Shown here one piece after another: positions 41,711 to 50,196 of a DNA stretch of 50,243 bases. The stretch spans positions 1 through 50,243 of the forward strand of contig NZ_LQPP01000017.1 in the NCBI RefSeq assembly GCF_002102345.1, given 5' to 3'. Position 1 is the stretch's first letter, and every line of letters starts with the position of its first letter. Both the position numbers and the translations under genes were made by a program. A model generated the notes under the pieces. That model made no database searches, had not been told where the DNA came from, and saw only the letters and a list, made by a program, of their open reading frames with translations. Source of the stretch: Mycolicibacterium peregrinum. GTDB lineage: Bacteria; Actinomycetota; Actinomycetes; Mycobacteriales; Mycobacteriaceae.

Positions 41711-42556
41711 TCAGCTGCCCAGGAACTGGCGGATTGCCGAGGCAGTCTCCTCGGGACGGTCCAGCATCACGTACGTGGAAGCGCCGGCGATCGACTCAAG
41801 TGTGGCGTTCGGGAAGGCATCGGCGAGGCGCCGGGCGTGGGACAGCGGAAACATGCTGTCGGCCTCGGCCCAGGCAAGGAGAACCGGCTTGGTCCATTCC
41901 TCGATCGCCCGGCTGGCAGCCAGGGTGTAACGGGGGCGCAGATCGGCGGTGAAGCGCACTGCCTGGCTGCGGACGGCTGCGGAAGACAGAAAGCCGCCGA
42001 AAATCGCCGGACGCCGCTCGGCGTCGATACCGTGCCGGGTAACCGCGCTGATAAACACCTTCTGCCCAACCGGCGTGGTCAGCAACCGCATCAGCACGGA
42101 ACCGACGGAGCGGCTGAGTCGGCACAATCGCACTATCGGGGCAAAGCTGCCGGGCGGAAAGTGTTCGTAACTGTCGCCGTTGGTGAACACCAGTCGCGAC
42201 ACCCGGCCCCAATCGATCCCTGGGTCGCCCAGCGCTGCCAGGACAATGCCACCGCCGGTGTCGTTGGTCACCAGGGTCACGTCGGACAGGTCCAAGGCTT
42301 CAAGCAGTCCGAGGATGCGTCTGCCGGCAGCCGTGACCGAGAGGTCCACCGGCTCGCGGAGTGGTTCACGCTGCGCACCGAACGGCCAGGTGGGCACAAT
42401 AATTCGATGAGTGTCGGAGAGTCGGTGGGCAACCTCGTCCCACAGCGCCCCGGTCACATACGCGCCATGCACGAATACCACTGGCGAACCAGTGCCGGAT
42501 TCGGTGTACTCAATCGTGGCTCCGTCCACTTGCACCGTGGACTCCGTAGTTGCCAA
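41711..42556 (-). CDS. Alpha/beta hydrolase with Asp nucleophile, His replaced
   Basis: 281 residues. HGAYVTGALWDEVA oxyanion region; nucleophile elbow TNDTGGGIV with Asp99, as in epoxide hydrolases and haloalkane dehalogenases. The position of the catalytic His, five residues before the Asp of LDRPEE, is Thr261 (GASTYVMLDRP). The enzyme may therefore be inactive as a classical hydrolase or use another base. It starts at TTG 42556, 2 bp after the P450 stop, and precedes the ligase gene, so it acts within the same operon. Confidence 0.8.
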   Translation of the reverse strand: MATTESTVQVDGATIEYTESGTGSPVVFVHGAYVTGALWDEVAHRLSDTHRIIVPTWPFGAQREPLREPVDLSVTAAGRRILGLLEALDLSDVTLVTNDTGGGIVLAALGDPGIDWGRVSRLVFTNGDSYEHFPPGSFAPIVRLCRLSRSVGSVLMRLLTTPVGQKVFISAVTRHGIDAERRPAIFGGFLSSAAVRSQAVRFTADLRPRYTLAASRAIEEWTKPVLLAWAEADSMFPLSHARRLADAFPNATLESIAGASTYVMLDRPEETASAIRQFLGS

Positions 42557-42558
42557 GG

Positions 42559-43779
42559 TCAGCTCAACCGTCGGCCGGGAGTGAACGTCACCGGCAGCTC
42601 ACGCACCGCATACACCTCGCCGGCATCCTCGAAAAGCCGTGGTGCACCGGATAATTGAAAATCAGGGAGGCGTGACAGGATTTGGGTGAGCATCACATCG
42701 AACATCATCTTGGCGTAGTGCGAACCGAGGCAGCGGTGCATGCCGACACCGAATGCCATGTGCTTCTTGGCGTTGGGTCGGTCAAGATCGAGGCTGTCTG
42801 GGTTCTCGAACATGGCGGGGTCGCGGTTGGCGGCGGCCCACATCAGGATCGCCCGGTCACCCTGGCACAGTGATTGGCCGTGAAACTCGGCATCGTGCGA
42901 GACGGTGCGGGCCAGTCCCAGGGTGGGAGAGTACAGCCGCAGCAGCTCGTCGGTGGACTTCTTGATCAGGGCGGGATCGGCGATGAACTTCTCCCGCAGC
43001 TCGTTGTCCTGGCAGAGCCGCCGTAACACGTTGCCGGTGAAACCGCTGGTGGTGTCCATCCCGCCCAGCATCATCAGCACCGTGTACATGGTGATCTGAC
43101 CGTCATCGAGCGGCTTGCCGTTCAGCGTGCCGCGCAGGATATCGCTGAACAGGTCGTCGCCGAGGCCGTTCGCACGGCGTTCGGTCAGGTGCTTGACGAT
43201 CTCGCCGAACATCTCCATGCCGGCTGTCCCCGCCTTTTCCGGGTCGTGGGCCCGATCGTGCACCGTGGTGTGTACCCAGTGCACCCAATCCATGGCGCGC
43301 GATTCGTCGAATTCCAGCAGACGCAGGATCAATCGGGCGGGCAGCGGCGTGGTCAGCTCGCCGACGAGATCGCATTCGCCACGCTCGATGAAGGCGTCGA
43401 TCGCCTCGTTGGTCATCTCGATCGCGCCTTCGCGAAACCGTTCGGCGGAGCCTGGCGAGAATCGCTTGAGGGTGACCTCGCGCAGCTCTTGGGTTTCCGG
43501 CGGATCGGACTCGATCGGCAGGATCGGCAGCGGAAAGTCGCTGGCCGGCACACCCACCGACGGATAGGAGTTGAACAGCTCGTCGTCGCGGGCGGCTTCG
43601 AACACCGATGCGTAATCCGTTAGCGCCCAGAAGCCTTCGTAGTGGTCGGAATGTGCTACCGGGCAGCCGGATTCGCGCATCTCTCGAAAGCGTTGGTGGG
43701 GATCTTCGCGGAATTCCGGCGAGTGGTGGTCGAGATCCACCTCGGCGCGCGGGCAGTGCGTTATTTGGGTTTCGGTCAT
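42559..43779 (-). CDS. Cytochrome P450 (406 aa), paralogue of 31711-32964
   Basis: I-helix LGGMDTTSGF (238-247), K-helix DELLR (277-281), haem loop FGVGMHRCLGSHYAK with Cys350. Blocks FNSYPSVGVPAS, MYTVLMMLGGMDTTSG and SPTLGLARTVS are shared almost word for word with the other P450. It is second in the operon, 24 bp after the thiolase gene and just before the alpha/beta hydrolase. It probably hydroxylates the pathway substrate; no electron-transfer partner is encoded nearby. Confidence 0.92.
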   Translation of the reverse strand: MTETQITHCPRAEVDLDHHSPEFREDPHQRFREMRESGCPVAHSDHYEGFWALTDYASVFEAARDDELFNSYPSVGVPASDFPLPILPIESDPPETQELREVTLKRFSPGSAERFREGAIEMTNEAIDAFIERGECDLVGELTTPLPARLILRLLEFDESRAMDWVHWVHTTVHDRAHDPEKAGTAGMEMFGEIVKHLTERRANGLGDDLFSDILRGTLNGKPLDDGQITMYTVLMMLGGMDTTSGFTGNVLRRLCQDNELREKFIADPALIKKSTDELLRLYSPTLGLARTVSHDAEFHGQSLCQGDRAILMWAAANRDPAMFENPDSLDLDRPNAKKHMAFGVGMHRCLGSHYAKMMFDVMLTQILSRLPDFQLSGAPRLFEDAGEVYAVRELPVTFTPGRRLS

Positions 43780-43803
43780 CCGCAGGACTCCTTTGTCGTC
43801 GGG

Positions 43804-44958
43804 TTACTTGGAGAGGATTGCTACCGCTGCCGTTCCCGGCGCGCCGTACAGCTGCGCCAGCGCCACCTGGGGGTCATTGGGCACCTGACGATCGCCTGCG
43901 GTGCCTCGCAGTTGCTGTACCAGTTCGTAGATCTGGCGCAGGCCGGACGCTCCGACCGGTTCGCCGTTGGCCAGCAGGCCGCCGTCGGTGTTGATGGGCA
44001 GCCGGCCGCCGATCTTGGTGGCTCCGTCGGCGAGCAGTGCCTCCTGTTCGCCGTCTTTGCACAGACCGGTCTCGGCCATATGGATGATCTCCGAGCCCGA
44101 GTCGGTGTCTTGCAGCTGGGCGACGTCGACGTCCTCGGGACCGATGCCGGCCAATTCGTATGCGGCCGTAGCTGCTTCGGCTGTCGTGCCGGGCACGATG
44201 GGCAGTTCGATCGATGTCCGCAGCAGTTCGTAGGCGCCTTCGCGGCGGCTGCGCAAGGCGGTTGATCGCAGATAGATGGGAGTGTCGGTGTACTTCTTGG
44301 CTACCTCGGCGCGGCACACCACCACAGCTGCCGCACCCTCGTTCGGATTGCAGTACATGTACTGGCGTAGTGGGGCATTCACGACAGGGGAGTTCAGGAT
44401 CGCCTCGATACTCATCGGCTTGCGCCGCCAGGCGTGTGGCGCCAGCGCGCCGTTGTCGAAGTTCTTGGCCGCGACCCTGGCCAGTGTCTCTTCGCTGATG
44501 GCGTGGTCGTGCATGTAGCGCATGATCTTGGTGCCGAAGTAGTGGGTGGTCAGGAACATGCCCTGATCGCCGTACCACGGCGGTAGTCCGGATACCGACG
44601 GATCGGCACCGAACGCGCCGCGGGGATGTTTGTCCAGGCCGACGCCGACCGCAATCTCGGCCTCACCGAGTTGCACGTCGCGGGCCGCGAGCGTGAGCAG
44701 CGAGTTCCCGGTGGCGCAGCCGCTGAGCGTCGCTCGCGCCGGAAGTCCGGTCATGCCGGCCAGGCCTGTCACGGCCTCGGGGTTGGCCACCTCGAGGCTG
44801 CCTGCATACAGGCTGCCGACCTGCGACCAAGCCACCCCGGCGTCCCGCAGGGCCCTGCTGATGGCCACGGCGCCCATCTCCAGCGCGGAGCGGTCCTCGT
44901 ATCGTCCGAACGGGTGGAGTCCGACGCCGATGATGGCGATATCGGGCGTGCTGCTCAT
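43804..44958 (-). CDS. Thiolase-family protein with altered histidine motifs
   Basis: 384 residues. Cys81 in TLSGCATGNS stands at the acylation position. The usual His loop (EVHDxF) reads AQLQDTDSGSE, and the C-terminal GHPxGATG reads NGEPVGASG, so both His positions carry Gln or Glu. Such members may act as retro-aldolases or other C-C lyases rather than thiolases. AGGAGA precedes the ATG. It is first gene of an eight-gene minus operon; motif copy 3 lies just upstream. Confidence 0.85.
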   Translation of the reverse strand: MSSTPDIAIIGVGLHPFGRYEDRSALEMGAVAISRALRDAGVAWSQVGSLYAGSLEVANPEAVTGLAGMTGLPARATLSGCATGNSLLTLAARDVQLGEAEIAVGVGLDKHPRGAFGADPSVSGLPPWYGDQGMFLTTHYFGTKIMRYMHDHAISEETLARVAAKNFDNGALAPHAWRRKPMSIEAILNSPVVNAPLRQYMYCNPNEGAAAVVVCRAEVAKKYTDTPIYLRSTALRSRREGAYELLRTSIELPIVPGTTAEAATAAYELAGIGPEDVDVAQLQDTDSGSEIIHMAETGLCKDGEQEALLADGATKIGGRLPINTDGGLLANGEPVGASGLRQIYELVQQLRGTAGDRQVPNDPQVALAQLYGAPGTAAVAILSK

Positions 44959-44997
44959 TGTTCTCCTGGGGTGTGCTTTGACTCGAGTACGCTAACT

Positions 44998-45021
44998 CTA
45001 TAACTATATAGCTGATTCTAG
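44998..45021 (+). promoter_or_regulatory. Shared operator-like motif, copy 3
   Basis: CTATAACTATATAGCT (44998-45013), identical to 11795-11810, followed by GATTCTAG. It lies 40 bp upstream of the thiolase operon start and about 80 bp upstream of the divergent acyl-CoA ligase gene. Confidence 0.65.
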
Positions 45022-45096
45022 AGCTGGGGTCTAGAATCGCCTCAGCGCCGGCATCCGGCGGAGGGGCAGCAAGGTCGCATGTGAAAGTTGAGGACG

Positions 45097-46596
45097 TTGA
45101 GCATTTCGTTGCTTCTGGAGATGGCCGTGTCGCATGACGCGGACAGGGTTGCCCTGGTGGATGGCGATGTGCGGTTGACCACCGCCGAACTCAGCGAACT
45201 TGCCGACGGCGGTGCTGGTGTGGTGGCCGGCTCGGGAGCATCGCACGTCGTCTACGTGGGCACCGGTGGGGTGATGCTGCCGCTGCTCATGTTCTCGGCG
45301 GCGCGCGCCAACGTGGCCTTCAGCCCACTGAACTATCGGCTGAGCGCAGAGGGTCTCGGGCAACTCATCGACCGGCTGGCTGATCCGTTGATCGTGGTCG
45401 ACGCTGAATACCGGGACGCTGTTGCGGCAGCAACAACACGGGTGATGACGTCCGACGAGTTCATCGACGCCGCACGGACTGCGGAGCCCGCCTCCGAATT
45501 CGCCGATCCCGACGCCGTGGCAGTTGTGTTGTTCACCTCGGGCACAACGTCCCGGCCCAAAGCCGTCGAGCTGACTCATAACAATCTGACCAGCTACATC
45601 ACCGGAACCGTGGAGTTCGCCTCCGCCGACCCGGCGGATGCGGCACTGGTATGCGTACCGCCGTATCACATCGCCGGGGTGAGCGCGGCGTTGTCGAACC
45701 TCTACGCCGGGCGCACGGTCGTATACCTACGTCGCTTCGACCCGCGCGAATGGGTGCGCATCGTCGGCGCCGAGCGGGTGACCACCGCAACCGTGGTACC
45801 GACCATGCTGGACCGCATCGTGACCGCACTGGAGCAGGAGCCCACTGAGTTGCCGACGCTGCGCAACCTCGCCTACGGCGGGTCGAAGGTCGCACTGCCG
45901 CTGGTCCGCAAGGCACTTGAGCTGCTTCCGCAGGTCGGCTTCGTCAACGCCTACGGCCTGACCGAGACCAGCTCCACCATCGCGGTGCTCACTCCCGACG
46001 ATCATCGTCAGGCCCACGGTGCCGCCGACGACGCGGTGGCCCGACGGCTGAGCTCGGTCGGACGGCCGGTGCCTGAGATCGAGGTCCAGATTCGCGCCGA
46101 CGACGGTACCGTGCTCGGCCCCGGCGAAACCGGTGAATTGTTCGTGCGCGGCCCCCAGGTATCCGGGCGTTACGCCGAGATCGGTTCGGTGCTCGACGCC
46201 GAAGGGTGGTTCCCCACCAAGGACATCGCGATGCTGGACGATGAGGGCTATCTGTTCATCGGCGGTCGATCCGATGACACCATCATCCGGGGAGGGGAGA
46301 ACATCGCGCCATCGGAGATCGAAGACGTGCTCGTCGAACACCCCGACGTCCGCGAGGTGGCCGTCGTCGGTCTGGAGGACGCTGAATGGGGCCAGATCAT
46401 CGTCGCGGTGATCGTACGTGAGGCCGGCGGGGATGCGGACCCCGAGCAGTTGCGGGCATTCGCCCGCACCAAACTCCGCGGTTCCCGCACACCCGACCGC
46501 ATCGTATTTCGCGAGCAGCTACCGACCACCCCTACCGGCAAGGTGTTGCGCCGCGAGATCCTCGACGATCTCAAGCTCGCCCCCGCCGACCAATGA
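45097..46596 (+). CDS. AMP-forming acyl-CoA ligase (FadD-like)
   Basis: About 499 residues. VLFTSGTTSRPKAVELTHNN (ATP loop), NAYGLTETSSTIAVL, WFPTKDIAMLDDEGYLFIGG, DDTIIRGGENIAPSEIEDV, and the C-terminal Lys in TPTGKVLRREIL. The start is uncertain: TTG 45097 gives the usual SISLLLEMAVS N-terminus; TTG 45088 and ATG 45121 are alternatives. It is divergent from the thiolase operon and followed after 31 bp by a 100-aa protein. It probably activates a second acid intermediate or the initial substrate. Confidence 0.9.
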   Translation: MSISLLLEMAVSHDADRVALVDGDVRLTTAELSELADGGAGVVAGSGASHVVYVGTGGVMLPLLMFSAARANVAFSPLNYRLSAEGLGQLIDRLADPLIVVDAEYRDAVAAATTRVMTSDEFIDAARTAEPASEFADPDAVAVVLFTSGTTSRPKAVELTHNNLTSYITGTVEFASADPADAALVCVPPYHIAGVSAALSNLYAGRTVVYLRRFDPREWVRIVGAERVTTATVVPTMLDRIVTALEQEPTELPTLRNLAYGGSKVALPLVRKALELLPQVGFVNAYGLTETSSTIAVLTPDDHRQAHGAADDAVARRLSSVGRPVPEIEVQIRADDGTVLGPGETGELFVRGPQVSGRYAEIGSVLDAEGWFPTKDIAMLDDEGYLFIGGRSDDTIIRGGENIAPSEIEDVLVEHPDVREVAVVGLEDAEWGQIIVAVIVREAGGDADPEQLRAFARTKLRGSRTPDRIVFREQLPTTPTGKVLRREILDDLKLAPADQ

Positions 46597-46627
46597 ATAG
46601 TTTCGCCGAAAAATCAAGGAGCGCAGC

Positions 46628-46930
46628 ATGATCAAGAATGGCACCCGGTTGCAGAGCCAGGTGTGTGATACCCAGGTGATTGTCGTCAAGGCGGCGGACA
46701 GTCTCGACGATCTGCGCTGTGGCGGTCAGCCCATGATTCCCGTGGGTGCCGATCGGCCGGCTGGCGCCTCGCCCGACCCCGCCTTTGCCGACGGCAACGT
46801 GATGGGTAAGCGCTACGTGGACGAAGGTGACGCCGAGGTGCTGGTCACCAAGGCCGGTGCGGGAACTCTCACGGTCGGCACGACCGTGCTCGCGCTCAAG
46901 GAAGCCAAGCCGCTGCCCGCCAGCGACTGA
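46628..46930 (+). CDS. Conserved 100-aa protein of unknown function
   Basis: MIKNGTRLQSQVCDTQVIVV, a central Pro/Gly-rich part (CGGQPMIPVGADRP), then GNVMGKRYVDEGDAEVLVTK and AGTLTVGTTVLALKEAKPLP. Mostly beta pattern with two cysteines (C13 and C31). No signal peptide or membrane helix. ATG has AAGGAG upstream. It is co-transcribed with the ligase gene and ends at a strong terminator. It may be a small accessory of the ligase; no function recognised. Confidence 0.7.
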   Translation: MIKNGTRLQSQVCDTQVIVVKAADSLDDLRCGGQPMIPVGADRPAGASPDPAFADGNVMGKRYVDEGDAEVLVTKAGAGTLTVGTTVLALKEAKPLPASD

Positions 46931-46937
46931 GCGTCAA

Positions 46938-46977
46938 AAAAGGGCGCGCCCGGGCACAAGCCCGGGCGCGCCCTTTT
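46938..46977. terminator. Strong bidirectional terminator
   Basis: Perfect 18-bp stem AAAAGGGCGCGCCCGGGC and its complement with the 4-nt loop ACAA. A-tract on one side and T-tract on the other make it work in both directions. It lies in the 52-bp gap between convergent genes. Confidence 0.95.
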
Positions 46978-46982
46978 GGTGC

Positions 46983-48224
46983 TCAGGCGTTCGCCAGCAC
47001 CGGCGGCTTGACGGCTTCCGGGTCGGGGTTCGCGATGGGTAGACCCATGAAGCGCCGCGCATTGTCACCCATGAAGTCGTAGGTGCGGCGCACGTCCATA
47101 CCTTCGGCGTACTTGAAGTAGCCCTTGGGGGTTTCCAGGCCTTCGGGATGCGGCCAGTCCGAACCGAACAGCACCTTGTCCCACCCGACGGTTTTGACCA
47201 CGTCGGCCACCGAACCTTCCCAGAACGGGCTGACCCAGATGTTGCGGCGGAACACCTCGTGTGGGTGCTCCGGGAAGTTCTGCGGCATCTTGCCGTAGGT
47301 TGACGCCAGATCATCGAAAAGCGGCTGGATCCAGGCGCTTCCGTTTTCCACGCTGGCGATCCGCAGCTTCGGGAACCGCGTCAGGGTGCCGTGGCAGATC
47401 ATGCTGGTGAGCATGTCGGCGATCTCGCGGTGTCCCAGCGCGGTCCACTTGAATGCCGACATCTCGAAGGCATTGCTTGTGTCCGCCGGCTCCCACTTAT
47501 CGATGTACTCCTGCAGCGGAGGCTGGCTGGCGTGGAACACGATCGGCAGGCCCGCGTCTTCGACGTCCTTCCAGAAGGGATCGAATTCGGGCAGAGCGGG
47601 TGAACGCCAGCCTTTGTAGCCGTACACCGGCGCCGGTTTGATCAGCGCAACCTTAGCGCCGTTGTTGAGGATGTATTCGAGCTCGCGGCGTGCTTCATCC
47701 AGGATGCCGAGGTTGATGACCGGCGTCGAGTAGATCCGGTTGGCGTGGCTGAAACCCCAATGCTCCAGCATCCACTGGTTGAGTGCGTGGATGATCGCCG
47801 CGGTCAACTCCGGGTCCTCGGCCGAGGAGTGCTCGACCAGGTTGGCCAGAGTGGGGTAATTCAGGCAAGAATCGACGCCCTGGCGGTCCAGTTCGGCGAT
47901 GCGGTCTTCGGGATTGCGCGACGCCGGCGGCGCATCGATACCGCGTCCGGACATCTCCCGCATGGTCAAACCGTCGGGGTTCTGTCCGGAGTAGAACCTT
48001 TCGTGCGCGCCGGGGGCGGCCACGCGTTCGAACGTCGGGTTCGGCATGTAGTCGGTGATCTTGTTCAGGATCGCGATCCGGGTGTGGCGGCCGATCTGGA
48101 CGAACTGCACCTTGGACTTGTACTTGTCCGGCAGGAACTTCAGCAGCGCCTCGGGTGTCTCGTACATGTGCTGATCAGCGTCGAAGATCGGCGCATCCGT
48201 GAACTGTTCGGTGGACGGTGTCAT
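46983..48224 (-). CDS. Amidohydrolase-family (ACMSD/LigW-like) protein
   Basis: 413 residues. FDADQHMYETPEALLKFLP (strand-1 metal motif), IVFHASQPPLQEYID (His), SVENGSAWIQPLFDDLAS, VLFGSDWPHPEG with the strand-8 Asp. Related in layout to the 29674-30876 product and from the same superfamily group. ATG 48224 (GAGGGAGAG upstream) is preferred to an earlier in-frame start at 48245. It is divergent from the TetR gene at 48371, with a palindrome 49 bp upstream of this start. Confidence 0.88.
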   Translation of the reverse strand: MTPSTEQFTDAPIFDADQHMYETPEALLKFLPDKYKSKVQFVQIGRHTRIAILNKITDYMPNPTFERVAAPGAHERFYSGQNPDGLTMREMSGRGIDAPPASRNPEDRIAELDRQGVDSCLNYPTLANLVEHSSAEDPELTAAIIHALNQWMLEHWGFSHANRIYSTPVINLGILDEARRELEYILNNGAKVALIKPAPVYGYKGWRSPALPEFDPFWKDVEDAGLPIVFHASQPPLQEYIDKWEPADTSNAFEMSAFKWTALGHREIADMLTSMICHGTLTRFPKLRIASVENGSAWIQPLFDDLASTYGKMPQNFPEHPHEVFRRNIWVSPFWEGSVADVVKTVGWDKVLFGSDWPHPEGLETPKGYFKYAEGMDVRRTYDFMGDNARRFMGLPIANPDPEAVKPPVLANA

Positions 48225-48272
48225 CGGTCTCTCCCTCAAGGTCAAACGTGGGCTCGACTAGAGCATTCCCCT

Positions 48273-48292
48273 ACTTGACACTCCTGTCAAGT
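48273..48292. promoter_or_regulatory. Palindromic operator candidate
   Basis: ACTTGACA-CTCC-TGTCAAGT, a perfect inverted repeat with 8-bp arms and a 4-bp centre, between the amidohydrolase and the divergent TetR gene. Typical TetR-site geometry. Confidence 0.7.
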
Positions 48293-48338
48293 ATGAGCGG
48301 TTACTCTCCATAAAATCGCTGTGAACTGCAATGATTGA

Positions 48339-48358
48339 TCTTGACATGGTAGTCATAT
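48339..48358. promoter_or_regulatory. Second, weaker copy of the TetR palindrome
   Basis: TCTTGACA-TGGT-AGTCATAT keeps the left arm and spacing of 48273-48292, with a degenerate right arm. It ends directly before the first possible TetR start codon, a place suited to autorepression. Confidence 0.45.
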
Positions 48359-48370
48359 ATGGTCATCCGC

Positions 48371-48976
48371 ATGACCGTTACCTCGGGCGCGACCGCCGGC
48401 GCGCAGGTGGACGGCGGCCGGGGTGAACGCACCCGGTCGGCGATTTTGGAGGCCGGGCGCCAGCTGTTTCTGGAGCGGGGGTACGCCGGCACTCCGATCA
48501 ATGCGATCACCAAGACGTGCGGGATCTCGCGGGCTGGGTTCTATACGTACTTCAAGGACAAGCGGGAGATCTTCAACGTCCTCGGTCAGAATGCCTATCG
48601 CGAGGTGCTTGCGGTCATCGCCGAATGGTCGGACGCCGATGTGCCGTTCGATGCCAACGACATTCGGGCTTGGGTCGGCCGCTATTTCGACTATATGGAC
48701 CACCACGGTGCATTCGTGCTGGCCTCGACACAATCGGCACCCGATGACGATTTGTTCCGAAACTCCCGCAACCGGATGGTGTCCCGCGCATCGTGGAAGC
48801 TGGGTCAGGCCATCGCCGGCGACGGCCCGCACTCGCCGGACGTCATCGGCGTCGCGGTGATGGGGCTGCTGGACCGCGCCTGGCACACCGTGCACCGGCA
48901 GACGGTCGCCATCGACCGCGAGGAGATGATCGCGGTGGTCGCCGAGATGATTGGTCCGATGGCGCGGGTGCCGTAA
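48371..48976 (+). CDS. TetR-family regulator
   Basis: About 201 residues. HTH: RSAILEAGRQLFLERGYAGT, then INAITKTCGISRAGFYTYFK and DKREIFNVLGQNAYREV. The helical ligand domain contains YFDYMDHHGAFVLAS. Two ATG starts are possible (48359, 48371); neither has a clear ribosome site, so the mRNA may be leaderless. It is divergent from the amidohydrolase gene with two palindrome copies between, and probably represses both. Confidence 0.88.
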   Translation: MTVTSGATAGAQVDGGRGERTRSAILEAGRQLFLERGYAGTPINAITKTCGISRAGFYTYFKDKREIFNVLGQNAYREVLAVIAEWSDADVPFDANDIRAWVGRYFDYMDHHGAFVLASTQSAPDDDLFRNSRNRMVSRASWKLGQAIAGDGPHSPDVIGVAVMGLLDRAWHTVHRQTVAIDREEMIAVVAEMIGPMARVP

Positions 48977-49198
48977 CGCGCAGCGTGCCTCGCGTGGCCC
49001 CTTGATGCCGGGATGGGCGGGCTTCGGGTCGTTCTCCCTGGTTGGTGTGTGACCGAGATCGAGGGAATGGCATTCCCGAAGTCCGAGTATTGTGTGAGAA
49101 CGCCATTCCCGTTACGGTCCGAATGTCGCGTCTACCGTGCCGGTAACTTGCCGCCTAGTGTCTTGAGTCGTAATTTACATGAATAATTGTAGACTTGT
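48977..49198. other. Intergenic gap before IS630 element
   Basis: No gene seen. It contains the palindrome GGGAATG-G-CATTCCC at 49063-49077. A further copy of GCCATTCCC at 49102-49110 could pair with GGGAATGGC of the first. These may terminate the TetR transcript. The IS630 left end lies somewhere near 49150-49190; its exact tip was not fixed. Confidence 0.5.
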
Positions 49199-49498
49199 TT
49201 GGTGGCGCGCAGGGGTAGACCGGTGGTCGAGTTGGTGTTGACCGATGACGAATCCGAGACGTTGCAGCGGTGGGCGCGGCGGGCTAAGTCCTCGCAAGCT
49301 CTGGCGCAGCGGTGTCGAATCGTATTGGGTTGCGCGGCAGGCGATACCAACAAGCAGGTGGCCGAAGACTTGGGTGTGTCGCCGCAGATGGTGTGCAAGT
49401 GGCGGCAACGATTCCTCGACAAGCGCCTGGACGGATTGACCGATGAACCCCGACCCGGTGCGCCGCGCAAGATCACCGACGAGGCATCGAGGAGTTGA
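49199..49498 (+). pseudogene. IS630-family transposase, N-terminal part
   Basis: HTH domain ELVLTDDESETLQRWARRAK, SSQALAQRCRIVLGCAAGDT, NKQVAEDLGVSPQMVCKWRQ and LDGLTDEPRPGAPRKITDEA. The frame then runs into a stop. GAGGCATCGAGG at 49481 is one base short of the expected GAGGCCATCGAGG; adding a base would join it to the following frame. The start is TTG 49199 or GTG 49202. Confidence 0.85.
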
Positions 49499-50196
49499 TC
49501 GTGGCCACCTTGGAGCGTCAACCCAAAGACGCCACGCACTGGTCACGGGCTTCGATGGCCGCCGAGACCGGGTTGTCGAAGTCCACGGTGGGACGGATCT
49601 GGAAATCGTTCGGCCTCAAGCCGCATCAGGTGGACTCGTTCAAGATCAGCAACGATCCGCAATTCGTCGACAAGGTGCGCGATGTCGTTGGGCTGTACCT
49701 GGATCCGCCGGAGAAGGCGCTGGTGCTGTGCGTCGATGAGAAATCGCAGATCCAGGCCTTGGATCGCAGTGCACCGGTGCTACCGATGATGCCCGGCATG
49801 CCCGAACGCCGAACCCATGACTACGTGCGCCACGGGATCACCACCTTGTTCGCCGCCCTGGATGTGGCCACCGGGCAGGTCTACGGATCGATTCACCGCC
49901 GCCATCGGGCCGTGGAGTTCAAGAATTTCCTGACCAAGTTGGACAACACCGTGCCCACCGGCCTGGATGTCCATTTGATCTGCGACAACTACTCGACCCA
50001 TAAATCACCGACGATCACTAGATGGCTTGCCGCCCACCCTCGATTCCACATGCACTTCACCCCGACGTACTCGTCATGGCTCAACCAGGTCGAGCGGTGG
50101 TTCGGGTTACTGACCGACCAGAAGCTGCGCCGCGGCGCCCACCGCTCAATTCAGGCCCTTGAGAAGGGGACTGCCCCCGGTTTGGTTGACTCCTGA
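49495..50196 (+). pseudogene. IS630-family transposase, catalytic part, 3' truncated
   Basis: DDE catalytic domain: LCVDEKSQIQALDRS (Asp), HLICDNYSTHKS (Asp) and FTPTYSSWLNQVERWFG (Glu). It continues QKLRRGAHRSIQALEKG, then departs from the family at about 50167 (TAPGLVDS, stop). The last 35 to 50 residues of the family are missing. Together with the N-terminal frameshift this copy is dead. Confidence 0.85.
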
